Positions 1 through 8,680 of a DNA stretch of 64,000 bases are shown here, in pieces (the stretch's first letter is position 1; each line of letters opens with the position of its first letter). Position numbers and translations under genes: made by a program. This DNA is from Halorubellus sp. JP-L1 (GTDB taxonomy: Archaea > Halobacteriota > Halobacteria > Halobacteriales > Natrialbaceae): positions 124,001 through 188,000 of the forward strand of contig NZ_JAAOIR010000005.1 of assembly GCF_011440375.1 (NCBI RefSeq), written 5' to 3'. Under the pieces are notes generated by a model. It was not told where the DNA came from. It ran no database searches and saw only the letters and a program-made list of their open reading frames with translations.

Positions 1-619
1 GTGAAATACGTTCCCTGGCGCTTTGATCTCCCCCGTTCGCTCGACCCGCCGCGACCGCACCGCAGCCACCCCTCCCCAGCCGACTCGCTCGCCGACTCCC
101 TCCGGTCGTCGCCTCGTTCCTCCAGCGTGAGACCAAGCTCTCACTGGCTCCCGTTCGCTTCACTCGCGGGAACCTCGCGCAGTATCGACGCAGTCGCGCT
201 CCCCTCGGCTCGCGGCCTTCGGCCGCTCGCCACCGAGGCGACGGAGTCGCCTCGCTTCGCTCGCGCGACTGCGACACCGCGCGCCAGTCGGAGCTCTCGT
301 GTTCGATTGGAACACGCTCTCACGCTCGATTCGACCGCTAATTTCGGCCGCGAGCAGCGCGCGCAGTTCCGCGTGCGTTGCGAGCAGGGGGAGGGTAGGC
401 GCGGTGCGGTCGCGGTGGCAGAGTCGTCATGGGGGCAGTGCGGTCACGGTGGCAGAGTTGTCGCGGTGGCAGTGCGGTCGCGGGCGAGGGATGCCGGCGT
501 CGCGATGGGTCGTCTGTCCCGACGCCCGGTTCCAGTATCAGGCACTCGCGTACAGTAGTGTGCGTCGTCGGTCACGTGCCGTCAACAATCTTGTTCGGGG
601 TTCCGGCCCTCTCTAGGGT
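1..619. other. Gene-poor stretch before tryptophanase
   Basis: I see no convincing gene here. One frame is open over 1-558, but its translation is a Ser/Arg/Pro-rich mixture with no domain, as expected from stop-poor GC-rich DNA. The stretch contains short near-palindromic GC-rich words of the kind common between haloarchaeal genes. An imperfect 34-bp tandem repeat lies at about 404-481. The promoter of the downstream tryptophanase should lie in the last 100 bases, but no clear TATA box stands out. Confidence 0.6.
404..481. repeat. Imperfect 34-bp tandem repeat
   Basis: The word GTGCGGTC recurs at 404, 438 and 472, a constant 34-bp spacing, with related sequence between (GGTGGCAGAGT follows in the first two copies). 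About 2.3 copies are present, with several mismatches. It lies in non-coding DNA and has no recognised function. Confidence 0.6.
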
Positions 620-1963
620 ATGGTCAGGTACAAGTCGAAGATGGTCGAGCGCATTCACTTGCCGGCGCGCGAGGAACGAGAGCGGAACCTCGCGGACGCG
701 GGCTACAACGTCTTCAATCTGGACGCGCGCGACGTCTTCGTCGACCTCCTCACGGACTCGGGAACGGGAACGATGACGGACTCGCAGTGGGCGGCGCTGA
801 TGCGCGGCGACGAGGCGTACGCGGGCAGTCGGAGCTTCGAGGAACTCGAATCCGCGGTCGCGGACGTCATGGGGTTCGAGCACGTCGTCCCCGCGCACCA
901 GGGTCGCGGGGCGGAGAACGTCCTCTACTCGGCGCTGCTCGACTCTGGCGACGTCGCGCTGAACAACACGCACTTCGACACGACGCGAGCGCACGTCGCG
1001 AACCAGGGCGCGGACGCCGTCGACTGTCCGGTCGACGAAGCGCACGACCCGGACGCCGACGCCGACTTCAAGGGGAACTTTTCCGTCGAGAAGGCCCGCG
1101 AGTACGTCGACGAGCACGGCGCGGATTCGGTACCCGTCGTCATCCTCACGATCACGAACAACTCCGCGGCCGGCCAGCCCGTCAGCGTCGAGAACACGCG
1201 CCGAGCAGCCAACTTCGCCGACGAGATCGACGCGACGTTCGTCCTGGACGCGTGCCGGTTCGCGGAGAACGCGTACTTCGTCACCGAACGCGAGGACGAG
1301 TACGCCGACGCGACGGTTGCCGCGGTCGCGCGCGAACAGCTGAGCTACGCCGACGCGATCGTGATGAGCGGGAAGAAGGACGGCCTCGTGAACATCGGCG
1401 GGTTCGTCGCGACCGACGACGACGCGCTCTACGAGCAGACGAAACAGCTCGGGATCCTCTACGAGGGCTTCCCGACGTACGGCGGAATGGCGGGCCGCGA
1501 CGTCGCCGCGATGGCAGTCGGCCTCCGGGAGGCGGTCGAACCCGGATACACCGAGGACCGCGTCGGGCAGGTGCAGGCGCTCGGCGAGGCACTCGCCGCG
1601 CGCGGCATCCCCGTCTTCGAACCGATCGGGGGGCACGCCGTCTACCTCGAGGCGAACGCGTTCCTCCCGCACCTCGACCGCGAGGAATTCCCCGGCCAGT
1701 CGCTCGTCTGCGAGCTCTACCGCGAGGGCGGCGTGCGCGCGGTCGAACTCGGCGAGCTCGCGTTCCCCGCCGCCGACCGACCCGAACTCGTCCGTATGGC
1801 CGTCCCCCGACGCACCTACCACCGGGAGCACGTGGAGCACGTCGTCGACACCGTCGCCGCCGTCCACGACCGCCGCGACGACGTGACGGGCCTCGAGATC
1901 GTCGACGAACCCGAAATGGCGGAGATACGCCACTTCACCGCCGAACTCCAGCCCGTCGAGTGA
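620..1963 (+). CDS. tnaA: Tryptophanase (beta-eliminating lyase)
   Basis: This 447-residue PLP enzyme of aspartate-aminotransferase fold type I splits L-tryptophan into indole, pyruvate and ammonia. The PLP lysine lies in SGKKDGLVNIGG (about residues 250-261, K253 by analogy with the bacterial SAKKDAMVPMGG), and FVLDACRFAENAYF (about 208-220) supplies the Asp that contacts the pyridine nitrogen. The glycine-rich QGRGAEN cofactor-phosphate loop is at about 94-100. Length and motifs match tryptophanase; the related tyrosine phenol-lyase is the main alternative. The ATG at 620 gives the typical haloarchaeal N-terminus. In Haloferax the orthologue's promoter is tryptophan-inducible; whether that holds here cannot be seen. 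Confidence 0.93.
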   Translation: MVRYKSKMVERIHLPAREERERNLADAGYNVFNLDARDVFVDLLTDSGTGTMTDSQWAALMRGDEAYAGSRSFEELESAVADVMGFEHVVPAHQGRGAENVLYSALLDSGDVALNNTHFDTTRAHVANQGADAVDCPVDEAHDPDADADFKGNFSVEKAREYVDEHGADSVPVVILTITNNSAAGQPVSVENTRRAANFADEIDATFVLDACRFAENAYFVTEREDEYADATVAAVAREQLSYADAIVMSGKKDGLVNIGGFVATDDDALYEQTKQLGILYEGFPTYGGMAGRDVAAMAVGLREAVEPGYTEDRVGQVQALGEALAARGIPVFEPIGGHAVYLEANAFLPHLDREEFPGQSLVCELYREGGVRAVELGELAFPAADRPELVRMAVPRRTYHREHVEHVVDTVAAVHDRRDDVTGLEIVDEPEMAEIRHFTAELQPVE

Positions 1964-2006
1964 CCGAACCACGCGAGATGGCTCGGTGGCATCACTCGCC
2001 TAGCGA

Positions 2007-2666
2007 CTACTCGCCGCGTTCGAGTCGCGCGCCGATGCGCTCGGGGAGGCCCGCGTCGTGGACCGCCTCCTGCACCGCGTCGACGTCGTACTCGACGCGG
2101 CGTTCGTCGATCGTCATCGCGTCCAGGTCCAGGAGCGCGTACGCCGCCCGCGGGTCGCCGTCGCGGGGCTGCCCGACGCTCCCGGGGTTCATCACGATGC
2201 CGTCGCCGTACTTCTCGTGGTGCTGGACGTGCGTGTGGCCCATGACGAGGACGTCCTCGTCGTCGAGGAGGCGCGGCGAGAACTCGTGGGGTCGCGTGTA
2301 GTGGTCGGGGTCGTCGGGATGGCCGTGGACGATCTTCACTCGACCGCCGGCGGCGAGGCGTTCCTCGGGGAGTTCCGCGAGGTACTCGAAGTGCTCGTCG
2401 TCGAGGACGTCGCGCGCGTACTCGACGCCAGCGTTCGCCATGCTGTTGAAGCCGAATCCAGAGTCTCGGACGACCGCGCGGTCGTGGTTCCCCATGACCG
2501 CCGTCGCGCCCTCGCGTCGAACGGCGTCGACGCACTCCCCCGGCCACGGCCCGTACCCGACGACGTCGCCCGCACAGAGTACGCCAGCGACGCGCGGCAC
2601 GTCCTCGAGCACCGCATCGAGCGCGACGCGGTTCCCGTGGACGTCCGAGATGACGGCGACTTGCAT
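2007..2666 (-). CDS. Metallophosphoesterase, YfcE/MJ0936-like
   Basis: This is a 219-residue calcineurin-like phosphoesterase. All family metal-binding motifs are present in order: DVHGN near the N-terminus (about residues 8-12), GDVVGYG, GNHD, and GHTHVQHH in the C-terminal half. The length and the start directly at the first beta strand are typical of the single-domain archaeal YfcE/MJ0936 group, which are Mn/Ni-dependent phosphodiesterases of poorly known physiological substrate. It is convergent with tryptophanase, 43 bp away, so it is probably transcribed alone. A more specific substrate cannot be assigned. Confidence 0.88.
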   Translation of the reverse strand: MQVAVISDVHGNRVALDAVLEDVPRVAGVLCAGDVVGYGPWPGECVDAVRREGATAVMGNHDRAVVRDSGFGFNSMANAGVEYARDVLDDEHFEYLAELPEERLAAGGRVKIVHGHPDDPDHYTRPHEFSPRLLDDEDVLVMGHTHVQHHEKYGDGIVMNPGSVGQPRDGDPRAAYALLDLDAMTIDERRVEYDVDAVQEAVHDAGLPERIGARLERGE

Positions 2667-2813
2667 ACCCCGCCACTACGACGGGTTCGGGTTTCAGTCT
2701 CCCGGTGACAGTTCATGCAAGCACGTCGCTGCAGCCCAGTCAGCGCGCAAGCTGAGCGCTCCGCACCCAGACTGGAGGTAGTTTCTTCCCGTCGGCGAGC
2801 GCGTCTCTAGCCG

Positions 2814-3686
2814 ATGACCGACGACGACTTCGCTCCGGCCGCCGTCTCGCACGAGAACGTCATGACCGTCGCGGACGACCGGTTCGCGCCCGGGAACGTC
2901 GCAATCGTCACCGGTGCCGCGTCGGGCATCGGACGCGCGACGGCGGTCGCGCTCGCCGCGAACGGCCTGACGGTGCTCGCGACCGACCTCGACGAGGACG
3001 GTCTCGCCGACGCCGTCGAGCGCGCCGACGAGATCGGCGTCGACGGGTCGGTCGAGACCCACGAGGCGGACCTGACGAACGACGACGACATTGAGGGGAT
3101 CGTCGACGCCGCCGCCGAACTCGGCGACGTGCGGTTCGTCGCGAACATCGCGGGCCTCCAGCACATCGACCCGATCGACGAGTTCCCCGTCGAGAAGTTC
3201 GACCTCATGCACCAAGTCATGCTCCGTGCGCCGTTCCTCCTCGCGAAGCACGCGATGCCGCACATCCGCGAGAGCGGGTCGGAAGCAGCGGGAACGAGCG
3301 GGACCGGCGCGATCGGGAACATGGCGAGCATTCACGGCCACACCGCGACCGAGGACAAGGCCGCGTACATCTCCGCGAAGTTCGGCCTCCGGGGGCTCAC
3401 GCAGGCGATCGCGGCCGAAGGCGACGGCACCCTCCGCGCGTTCTCGGTGTCGACGGGGTACGTGAAGACGCCGCTCGTCACCGAGCAGATCCCCGACACC
3501 GCCGCAGAACGCGGCATCAGCGAACAGGAGGTCGTGGAGGACGTCATGCTCGGCGACGCGAAGGTCAAGGAGATGATGGAACCCGTCGAGGTCGCGAACC
3601 TCTTCGTCCTCGGGTTCAGCGAGCACGCCCGCCACCTCGACGGCGGCGACCTCACGTGGGACGGCGGCCACCTCTACACGTACTGA
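2814..3686 (+). CDS. bdhA: Short-chain dehydrogenase, 3-hydroxybutyrate dehydrogenase-like
   Basis: This 290-residue classical SDR probably oxidises 3-hydroxybutyrate to acetoacetate with NAD. The Rossmann motif TGAASGIG follows an N-terminal extension of about 30 residues. The catalytic Ser is in NMASIHG and the Tyr/Lys pair in AAYISAKFG. The C-terminal region (TPLVTEQIPDTAAERGISE) resembles D-beta-hydroxybutyrate dehydrogenases. Its stop codon overlaps the start of the next gene, a patatin-like hydrolase (TGATG, 3684-3688), so the two should be translationally coupled. Coupling to a probable polyhydroxyalkanoate depolymerase favours a role in breakdown of storage polyester. Substrate is inferred from family and context. 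Confidence 0.8.
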   Translation: MTDDDFAPAAVSHENVMTVADDRFAPGNVAIVTGAASGIGRATAVALAANGLTVLATDLDEDGLADAVERADEIGVDGSVETHEADLTNDDDIEGIVDAAAELGDVRFVANIAGLQHIDPIDEFPVEKFDLMHQVMLRAPFLLAKHAMPHIRESGSEAAGTSGTGAIGNMASIHGHTATEDKAAYISAKFGLRGLTQAIAAEGDGTLRAFSVSTGYVKTPLVTEQIPDTAAERGISEQEVVEDVMLGDAKVKEMMEPVEVANLFVLGFSEHARHLDGGDLTWDGGHLYTY

Positions 3687-4777
3687 TGGCGGACGAACCG
3701 GCCGCCCAGGACGTGGAAGCGGACGAATCAGTCGAAGACAGATCGAGCGAAGACGACCCCGGTGCGACGCGCGTCGCCATCGCGTGCCAGGGCGGCGGCA
3801 GCCACACCGCGTTCACCGCGGGCGCGCTCCAGTCGCTGCTCGCGGACGCGGAGACGAACGTCGTCGGGCTCTCGGGGACGAGCGGCGGCGCGATCTGCGC
3901 GACCGCGGCGTGGTACGGACTCCTCGCCGAGGACGAGACGCCAGCGAGCGTCCTCGACGCCGTCTGGACGGACGTCGCCGCTCGCTCGCCGCTCGACCGC
4001 GCGCTGAACGCGTGGACGGTCTGGGGGAGTACGATCGAAGCGTCGGGGTTCCCGACGCCGAGCGTGAGTCCGTACCATAACCCTGCGGCCGGTATCGCCC
4101 AGAAGCACCTCCGGCGTGCGCTCGCCGACAACGTCGACTTCGACCGGTTCGCCGACCTCGCCACCGAGGACGCACCACGGCTCGTCGTCGGTACCGTCGA
4201 CGTCGAAGGCGGCGCGTTCGAGACGTTCGCCGACGGTGACGTCACCGCCGACGCCGTCCTCGCCTCGACCGCCATCCCCGAACTCTTCCCCGGCGTCGAG
4301 ATCGACGGACACGTCCACTGGGACGGAGTCTTCTCGCACAACCCGCCGATCAACGCCCTGATGAACGTCGACCGGGAGCGCAAGCCCGAGGAGCTCTGGA
4401 TCGTCCAGATCAACCCCGACGGCGCCAGCGAGAACCCGACGTCGCTCCGCGAGATACAGGACCGCCGGAACGAACTCGCCGGGAACCTCTCCCTCAATCA
4501 GCAACTGCACCTCGTCCGGCGCGTCAACGACTGGCTCGACGCCGGCCACCTCCCGGAGAGCGACTTCCAGACCGTGAAGATCCGCCGCATGGAACTCGAC
4601 CGCGACCTGTCGTACGCGACGAAGCTCGACCGCGACGCCGACTTCCTCGACGACCTCCGCGACCTCGGCGCCGACGCCGCCGCCGAGTTCTGCGACCGCC
4701 GAGAGGCTGGGGACGTCGACGAGCACTTCCACGTCGACGCCACCGCGATACACGACGCTCACGCCGACGACGACTGA
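3686..4777 (+). CDS. Patatin-like hydrolase, probable PHA depolymerase
   Basis: This 363-residue patatin-family protein has a Ser-Asp dyad. The oxyanion motif CQGGGSH lies at about residues 34-40, the nucleophile elbow GTSGG has S66, and the acid is D213 in the DGVFSHNPP motif. The ATG at 3686 overlaps the stop of the upstream 3-hydroxybutyrate dehydrogenase; an in-frame start 30 bases earlier would lie inside that gene and adds unlikely sequence. In Haloferax mediterranei a patatin-like protein on polyhydroxyalkanoate granules acts as a depolymerase, so the coupling to a 3HB dehydrogenase suggests polymer mobilisation. The alternative is a phospholipase A-type enzyme. Confidence 0.82.
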   Translation: MADEPAAQDVEADESVEDRSSEDDPGATRVAIACQGGGSHTAFTAGALQSLLADAETNVVGLSGTSGGAICATAAWYGLLAEDETPASVLDAVWTDVAARSPLDRALNAWTVWGSTIEASGFPTPSVSPYHNPAAGIAQKHLRRALADNVDFDRFADLATEDAPRLVVGTVDVEGGAFETFADGDVTADAVLASTAIPELFPGVEIDGHVHWDGVFSHNPPINALMNVDRERKPEELWIVQINPDGASENPTSLREIQDRRNELAGNLSLNQQLHLVRRVNDWLDAGHLPESDFQTVKIRRMELDRDLSYATKLDRDADFLDDLRDLGADAAAEFCDRREAGDVDEHFHVDATAIHDAHADDD

Positions 4778-4856
4778 CTACGTCAGTCTGGCAACCGGAC
4801 GCAGTCGGTGACGACGACTGACGCGGTCCGTGACCGCTCGGACCGCCAGCCGACGC

Positions 4857-5438
4857 TCAGCCGTTGTGAACCGCGGTCTCGAACCCGTCGCCGTCGCGCG
4901 AGACGCCGGCCGCGCAGACCGCGTGCTCGAACTCGAGGTCGTACGCGTCACGGGCCGCACTCGCCGCGTCCGCCGCGTCGAACGCGAACGCCTCCGGTGC
5001 GTCCCTCTCGTAGGTCGCGACGATCGTCGACTCCTCGACCGCCCGCACCAGCACGGCGTCCCGACGCACGATCCCGACGTACGCGTCGCCTGCGTCGTCG
5101 AGCACGCCCGCGACGCGCGGTGTGTCGTAGTCGTCCTTCTCGAAGTCCAGCGCCAGCAGCACGGACGCCAGCGCGTCCCGCGCCGGATACCCGAGGTCGA
5201 GCTTCTCCACGACCGGATCGACGTGCGAGCCGTTCCCCAGCACCGCTTGCGCGCCGTCTGTCGTCGTCCGCACGCAGTTGTACTCCACGTAGGGGTTGTC
5301 CGTCTCCTCGGCGTCCGCCGTCGGCCCCACCGTCAACGCCGCGTCGCGCTCGCGGATCTCCCGGTTCGGGAACGACCGCGAGGACACTCGATACGCCGCC
5401 ACGTCCGGACCGACGACAACGAACCGTCCCACGTACAT
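4857..5438 (-). CDS. purO: IMP cyclohydrolase, archaeal PurO type
   Basis: This 193-residue protein matches the archaea-specific IMP cyclohydrolase PurO, which closes FAICAR to inosine monophosphate in the last step of purine synthesis. The N-terminus [10 protein letters not shown] followed by [11 protein letters not shown] is the signature of the haloarchaeal family, as is the central YVEYNCVR segment. Length is normal. The gene stands alone, convergent with the patatin gene and divergent from the HNH gene, so it probably has its own promoter in the AT-richer DNA near 5439-5470. It is unrelated to the bifunctional bacterial PurH. Confidence 0.9.
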   Translation of the reverse strand: MYVGRFVVVGPDVAAYRVSSRSFPNREIRERDAALTVGPTADAEETDNPYVEYNCVRTTTDGAQAVLGNGSHVDPVVEKLDLGYPARDALASVLLALDFEKDDYDTPRVAGVLDDAGDAYVGIVRRDAVLVRAVEESTIVATYERDAPEAFAFDAADAASAARDAYDLEFEHAVCAAGVSRDGDGFETAVHNG

Positions 5439-5599
5439 ACACGACCGTGCGCAACTATCGACCTAATAGGCGTCGATATGTGCACGAACGAGCGTCGCTG
5501 GATGATTTTGCCGCGTGACAGTTCCACTCAGAAGCGCCATCCTACTCTACTTTCACTCCACCCGGCCACCTTTATTACGAATAAAATAGAACGAATACT

Positions 5600-6163
5600 A
5601 TGGCCGACGAAGCCGACTGCGTCACCGCGCTCCGCGAAGCCGCCCACCGCCTCGGCGAGTCCCCGACCAGAGCACAGTACGACGAACTCGGGCTTACACC
5701 AGCTGGACCTACGATCCAACGTACCTTCGGCGGCTGGAACGCCGCCAAACGAGCGGCAGACCTCGAAACGTACGACCAGGGTGGGGGTGCGGATCCGACA
5801 CCTGACCCGAAACCGGACGACGTCACGTTGCCCGACGGCGTGGAGTGGGTGTCGCTGACTGCAAACCAGCGCTGGTACTACAAGAACCGTGAGTACGACA
5901 TCGAACGGCGCGAAGAGCGCCGGCAGGAACTCCAGGCGTGGGTTCGCGAGCAGAAGGCGGAAAGCGACGGCTGCGAACGGTGCGAGGAAGCCCACCCTGC
6001 GACACTCGAGTACCACCACCCCGGGGAGAAGTTCAAATCGATCTCACGCATGGTGAGGGACGGGCACTCGCGGGATCGTATGCTCAAGGAGATGTCGCGA
6101 TGCGAACTTCTCTGTGCGAACTGTCACCGAAAGCTCCACGACGAAGCGCTAGAGAGCGCCTGA
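5600..6163 (+). CDS. HNH endonuclease-like protein with homing-endonuclease-associated repeat
   Basis: This 187-residue protein has an N-terminal module (about 8-55) of the homing endonuclease-associated repeat type, with ESPTRAQYDELG and a closing FGGWNAAKRAA. A basic linker rich in Arg/Glu follows (about 95-120). The C-terminal HNH-type zinc domain has CERC at about 134-137, EYHH and a final CANCHRKLH. It is not inside an intron or intein. It lies 66 bp upstream of tRNA-Gln on the same strand. An AT-rich promoter-like run sits at 5572-5595. It could be a domesticated homing nuclease or a defence nuclease; the substrate is unknown. Confidence 0.8.
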   Translation: MADEADCVTALREAAHRLGESPTRAQYDELGLTPAGPTIQRTFGGWNAAKRAADLETYDQGGGADPTPDPKPDDVTLPDGVEWVSLTANQRWYYKNREYDIERREERRQELQAWVREQKAESDGCERCEEAHPATLEYHHPGEKFKSISRMVRDGHSRDRMLKEMSRCELLCANCHRKLHDEALESA

Positions 6164-6197
6164 GGGCTCGCCCCTCTGTCGGTTCGATGCGACAGGC

Positions 6198-6206
6198 ATA
6201 AATATA
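6198..6206 (+). promoter_or_regulatory. TATA box of tRNA-Gln
   Basis: The AT-only string ATAAATATA is centred about 28 bp before the first base of the tRNA, the usual archaeal TATA position. It is the only such string between the HNH gene and the tRNA. Confidence 0.75.
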
Positions 6207-6229
6207 CGCCTGCACCTACGTTGATCCGT

Positions 6230-6302
6230 AGTCCCATGGGGTAGCGGCCAATCCTGAAGCCTTCTGGGGGCTTCGACCGCAGTTCGAATCTGCGTGGGAC
6301 TA
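6230..6302 (+). tRNA. tRNA-Gln (anticodon CTG)
   Basis: The 73 bases fold as a cloverleaf. The acceptor stem AGTCCCA pairs with TGGGACT. The anticodon stem AAGCC/GGCTT encloses the 7-base loop TTCTGGG, with anticodon CTG for codon CAG. A 5-base variable loop precedes the T stem CGCAG/CTGCG with loop TTCGAAT, and the discriminator is A. No intron interrupts the anticodon loop and CCA is not encoded. In archaea this tRNA is normally charged with glutamate and then amidated by GatDE. Confidence 0.95.
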
Positions 6303-6394
6303 CTTCTCGCCGTTCGATACGAACCACTACGCCGTCGTGCGTTTCTCCAGTCGAAACGAAGGGGTCTAGCGGTGGGTTCGGGTTGGTCGAGTGG

Positions 6395-6547
6395 TCAGTC
6401 CTGGGCGTGGTCCATGAGGCACGGGATCGAGCAGTAGTAGTGCCGTATCTGTTGGGTTTCGCCCTTGTACTCCATGGGTTTCACGACCTGGACGTGCGTG
6501 TCTTCTTGGTCGTCGATGTCGGCCATGCAGACGTTGCATTGCGGCAT
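6395..6547 (-). CDS. 50-residue Cys-rich (zinc-binding) small protein
   Basis: This short gene reads MPQCNVCMADIDDQ at the N-terminus and ends YYCSIPCLMDHAQD. Four cysteines in CxxC (C4, C7) and CxxxC (C39, C43) pairs suggest one zinc site of treble-clef or zinc-ribbon type. The middle HVQVVKPMEYKGE is conserved in appearance with tiny haloarchaeal zinc proteins I have seen annotated as DUF families, but I cannot name the family with certainty. Codon third positions are mostly G/C, as in a real gene. It lies just downstream (on the opposite strand) of tRNA-Gln and has no operon partner. Function is unknown; protein or nucleic-acid binding is plausible. Confidence 0.75.
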   Translation of the reverse strand: MPQCNVCMADIDDQEDTHVQVVKPMEYKGETQQIRHYYCSIPCLMDHAQD

Positions 6548-6611
6548 TGGTGGATCCCCCCTTGTGGGCTGCTAACTGGATACGTACGATATGGTGTCAG
6601 GGGTTATCGGT

Positions 6612-8003
6612 TTATCGGCCCGACACGTCGCCATCCTCGGCTTCTGAGCCGTCTACGGCCTGTTCTTCCAGGGTGTACGCGCCGCGTTTCTCGAGGCGGC
6701 CGCGTTCGCGGAGGACGCTCGGCGTCCGGCAGACGCCACGTTCGCCGGTGGCTTGTGGGACGGTGCAGTTGTTGCAGGACTCGCAGACGACGTGGACGTC
6801 GGGGGTGACGTGGTCGCGGTCGGGGGCGTCGAGGAGGCGGGCGGCGAGGCGGGGTTCGGCGTAGAACGGGCGGGCCATGCCGACGGCGTCCGCTGCTGGA
6901 GGGTCGCTGGAGTCGCCGTCGGACCCGAGCAGGCGGTCCATCTCGCCGCGCTCGCGGACGCCGCCCTCGCAGAGGACGGGGACGTCGACGCGGTTGCGGA
7001 CGCGCCGGCAGAAGTCGGCGTTCCACGGCGCGTCGAAGTCCATGCGGCGGGCTTGGAGGCGGTTGAGGGCGCGAACCGAGAGTGCGCGCCATCGGCTCCC
7101 GAACGCGTCGGCGTACGCGTCCTGGAGCGAGTCGTCGGTCCACGCGCGCTTCGGGTAGGCGCCGCGGACGATGCTCATGTCCCAGAAGACGTTCGTCTGG
7201 ACGGGTACCACGGCGTCGTACCCGTAGTCGGCGAGGCGCTCGGCGAGTGCGACGCCGTCCCGAAGGTCGAGGTGCCGGGGGACGAGCCGCGGAGCGGGCG
7301 TCTCGGCGGGGACCTTCGTGACGACGGGGACGTCACCGGCCCGGGACCGGATCTCGTCGAGGACGAGCTCGAAGAACGCGCCGCGGTCGCCGAAGCGGTC
7401 GTCGCGGCGGTTGTAGAACGGCGTCGCGAACTGGTGGAGGAGTCCCATGTTGGCGCCGGCGAGGTGGATGCCGTCGTAGCCGGCGTCCGCGCACCGTCGC
7501 GCCGCCTGGCCGAAGTCCGCCGCCAGTTCCTTGACTTCGCTCGTGGTCATGACGTGGGGGTCGTAGTCGAGGAAGCCGACGCGATCGAGCGCGCGAAGCT
7601 GCCAGGGCGGCTGGGAGACCGCGAGCTGGCGGAGGTCGGGGTGCTCGCGTCGGTAGTCGGCGTGCCAGGTCTCCATCGACCGGAGGCCGCCGTGCTCGAG
7701 CTGGACGAAGATCTTCGCGCCGTGGTCGTGGATGGCGTCGGTGAGTGCGGCGAGGCGCGAGACGAAGTCGTCGTCGTGGACGCGCGTCATCCCGGGCGCG
7801 GCGCAGCCGCCGTCGCCGCGGACGATGGTCGCGCCCTGGAAGACGAGGCCGACGCCGCTCGCCGCCGCGGGTTCCAGGTCCGCGATCAGCGTCTCGACGG
7901 CGTCCGGGCCGTTCCCCGCGCACTCCAGTAGCGGCGCGCGATAGAGGCGGTTTGGGACGGTGACGCTCCCTATTTCGAGGGAGTCCTCGAGTTGCGCGCC
8001 CAT
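6612..8003 (-). CDS. NADH:flavin oxidoreductase (old yellow enzyme family)
   Basis: This 463-residue TIM-barrel flavoprotein belongs to the OYE/2,4-dienoyl-CoA reductase group. It begins with the typical strand GSVTVPNRLYRAPL and carries FVQLEHGG, DGIHLAGANMGLLHQF and the C-terminal phosphate-binding region PVLCEGGVRE. A cysteine cluster near the C-terminus (CESCNNC then C in GVCRTP) resembles the CxxC-xxxC iron-sulfur ligands of dienoyl-CoA reductases, but the FAD/NADPH domain of those larger enzymes is missing. The ATG at 8003 starts right at the family's conserved first strand. Substrate unknown; probable reduction of activated alkenes. Confidence 0.85.
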   Translation of the reverse strand: MGAQLEDSLEIGSVTVPNRLYRAPLLECAGNGPDAVETLIADLEPAAASGVGLVFQGATIVRGDGGCAAPGMTRVHDDDFVSRLAALTDAIHDHGAKIFVQLEHGGLRSMETWHADYRREHPDLRQLAVSQPPWQLRALDRVGFLDYDPHVMTTSEVKELAADFGQAARRCADAGYDGIHLAGANMGLLHQFATPFYNRRDDRFGDRGAFFELVLDEIRSRAGDVPVVTKVPAETPAPRLVPRHLDLRDGVALAERLADYGYDAVVPVQTNVFWDMSIVRGAYPKRAWTDDSLQDAYADAFGSRWRALSVRALNRLQARRMDFDAPWNADFCRRVRNRVDVPVLCEGGVRERGEMDRLLGSDGDSSDPPAADAVGMARPFYAEPRLAARLLDAPDRDHVTPDVHVVCESCNNCTVPQATGERGVCRTPSVLRERGRLEKRGAYTLEEQAVDGSEAEDGDVSGR

Positions 8004-8101
8004 AGGTACTCCTTCGAGTGCGGTCGGGTGAAGGTTACGCCGCCGTCGCTCGCGGCCGGAACCGTTCGACTCGTCGTCCGCTCCGCAGCGTCGCGAGGCG
8101 G

Positions 8102-8680
8102 TCAGTGGTCGATCGACAGCAGGACGACGCGCTCGCGGACGAGGTCGGCGAGGGGGGCGTCGGTTGCTGTCAGTTCGCGGTCGCCGACGTCGAAGAACTC
8201 GCGGACGCGCTCGCGGTCGGTCGCCGCGAACGTCTCGCCCGCGTCGAGCGACTGCGGCGCGTCGAGGAGGTCCGCGACTGCGGTCGCGCACTCGCGTTCG
8301 GCGTCGCGCTCTTCCCGGGCCGTGTCGCTGTCGTTCTGGCCCGTGTCGCGCTCGTCGAGGGGCGCGTCGGGGAAGTCGGTCGCGACGACGACCGCGACAT
8401 CGTGCTCGCCCTCGCTGACGCCCATCGCGAGCGCGCGGTCGATCTGGCGGCGGCCGGCGGCGTACAGGAGCACCTCGACGGCGGGGTCCCGGGCGATGGC
8501 GTCCCCGCGGCGGTGGGCGCGAGCGGCGTACCGGAGCGCGGTCGCGAGGTGCTCGCGCCCGGCGACGTAGCGGGCGTCGAACGCCTGCACGACGCAGTCG
8601 TGGGCGTCGCCGACGTCGCCGAGCGCGGCGACGAATCCGTCGAGGTCGTCGACGACCGTGGTTCCCTCGACGACGCGCAT
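8102..8680 (-). CDS. cgi121: KEOPS complex subunit Cgi121
   Basis: This 192-residue protein matches Cgi121, which binds the tRNA 3' end and the Bud32 kinase in the KEOPS complex that makes N6-threonylcarbamoyladenosine at tRNA position 37. Recognisable elements are VQAFDARYVAGREHL, LYAAGRRQIDRALAMGV and the C-terminal VRERVVLLSIDH. A variable acidic insertion (about 105-135) is typical of halophiles. Its ATG overlaps the stop of hel308 (TGATG), so both are in one operon and translationally coupled, an arrangement common in haloarchaea. Confidence 0.9.
   Translation of the reverse strand: MRVVEGTTVVDDLDGFVAALGDVGDAHDCVVQAFDARYVAGREHLATALRYAARAHRRGDAIARDPAVEVLLYAAGRRQIDRALAMGVSEGEHDVAVVVATDFPDAPLDERDTGQNDSDTAREERDAERECATAVADLLDAPQSLDAGETFAATDRERVREFFDVGDRELTATDAPLADLVRERVVLLSIDH

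Noticed and set aside
1-558. 185-codon open frame at the window start
   Set aside because: Ser/Arg/Pro-rich, no domain, no sensible start, overlaps other open frames; typical stop-poor GC-rich DNA.
572-1972. 466-codon frame opposite tryptophanase
   Set aside because: Antisense shadow: Val/Arg/Asp-rich composition without motifs, while the plus strand encodes a complete known enzyme.
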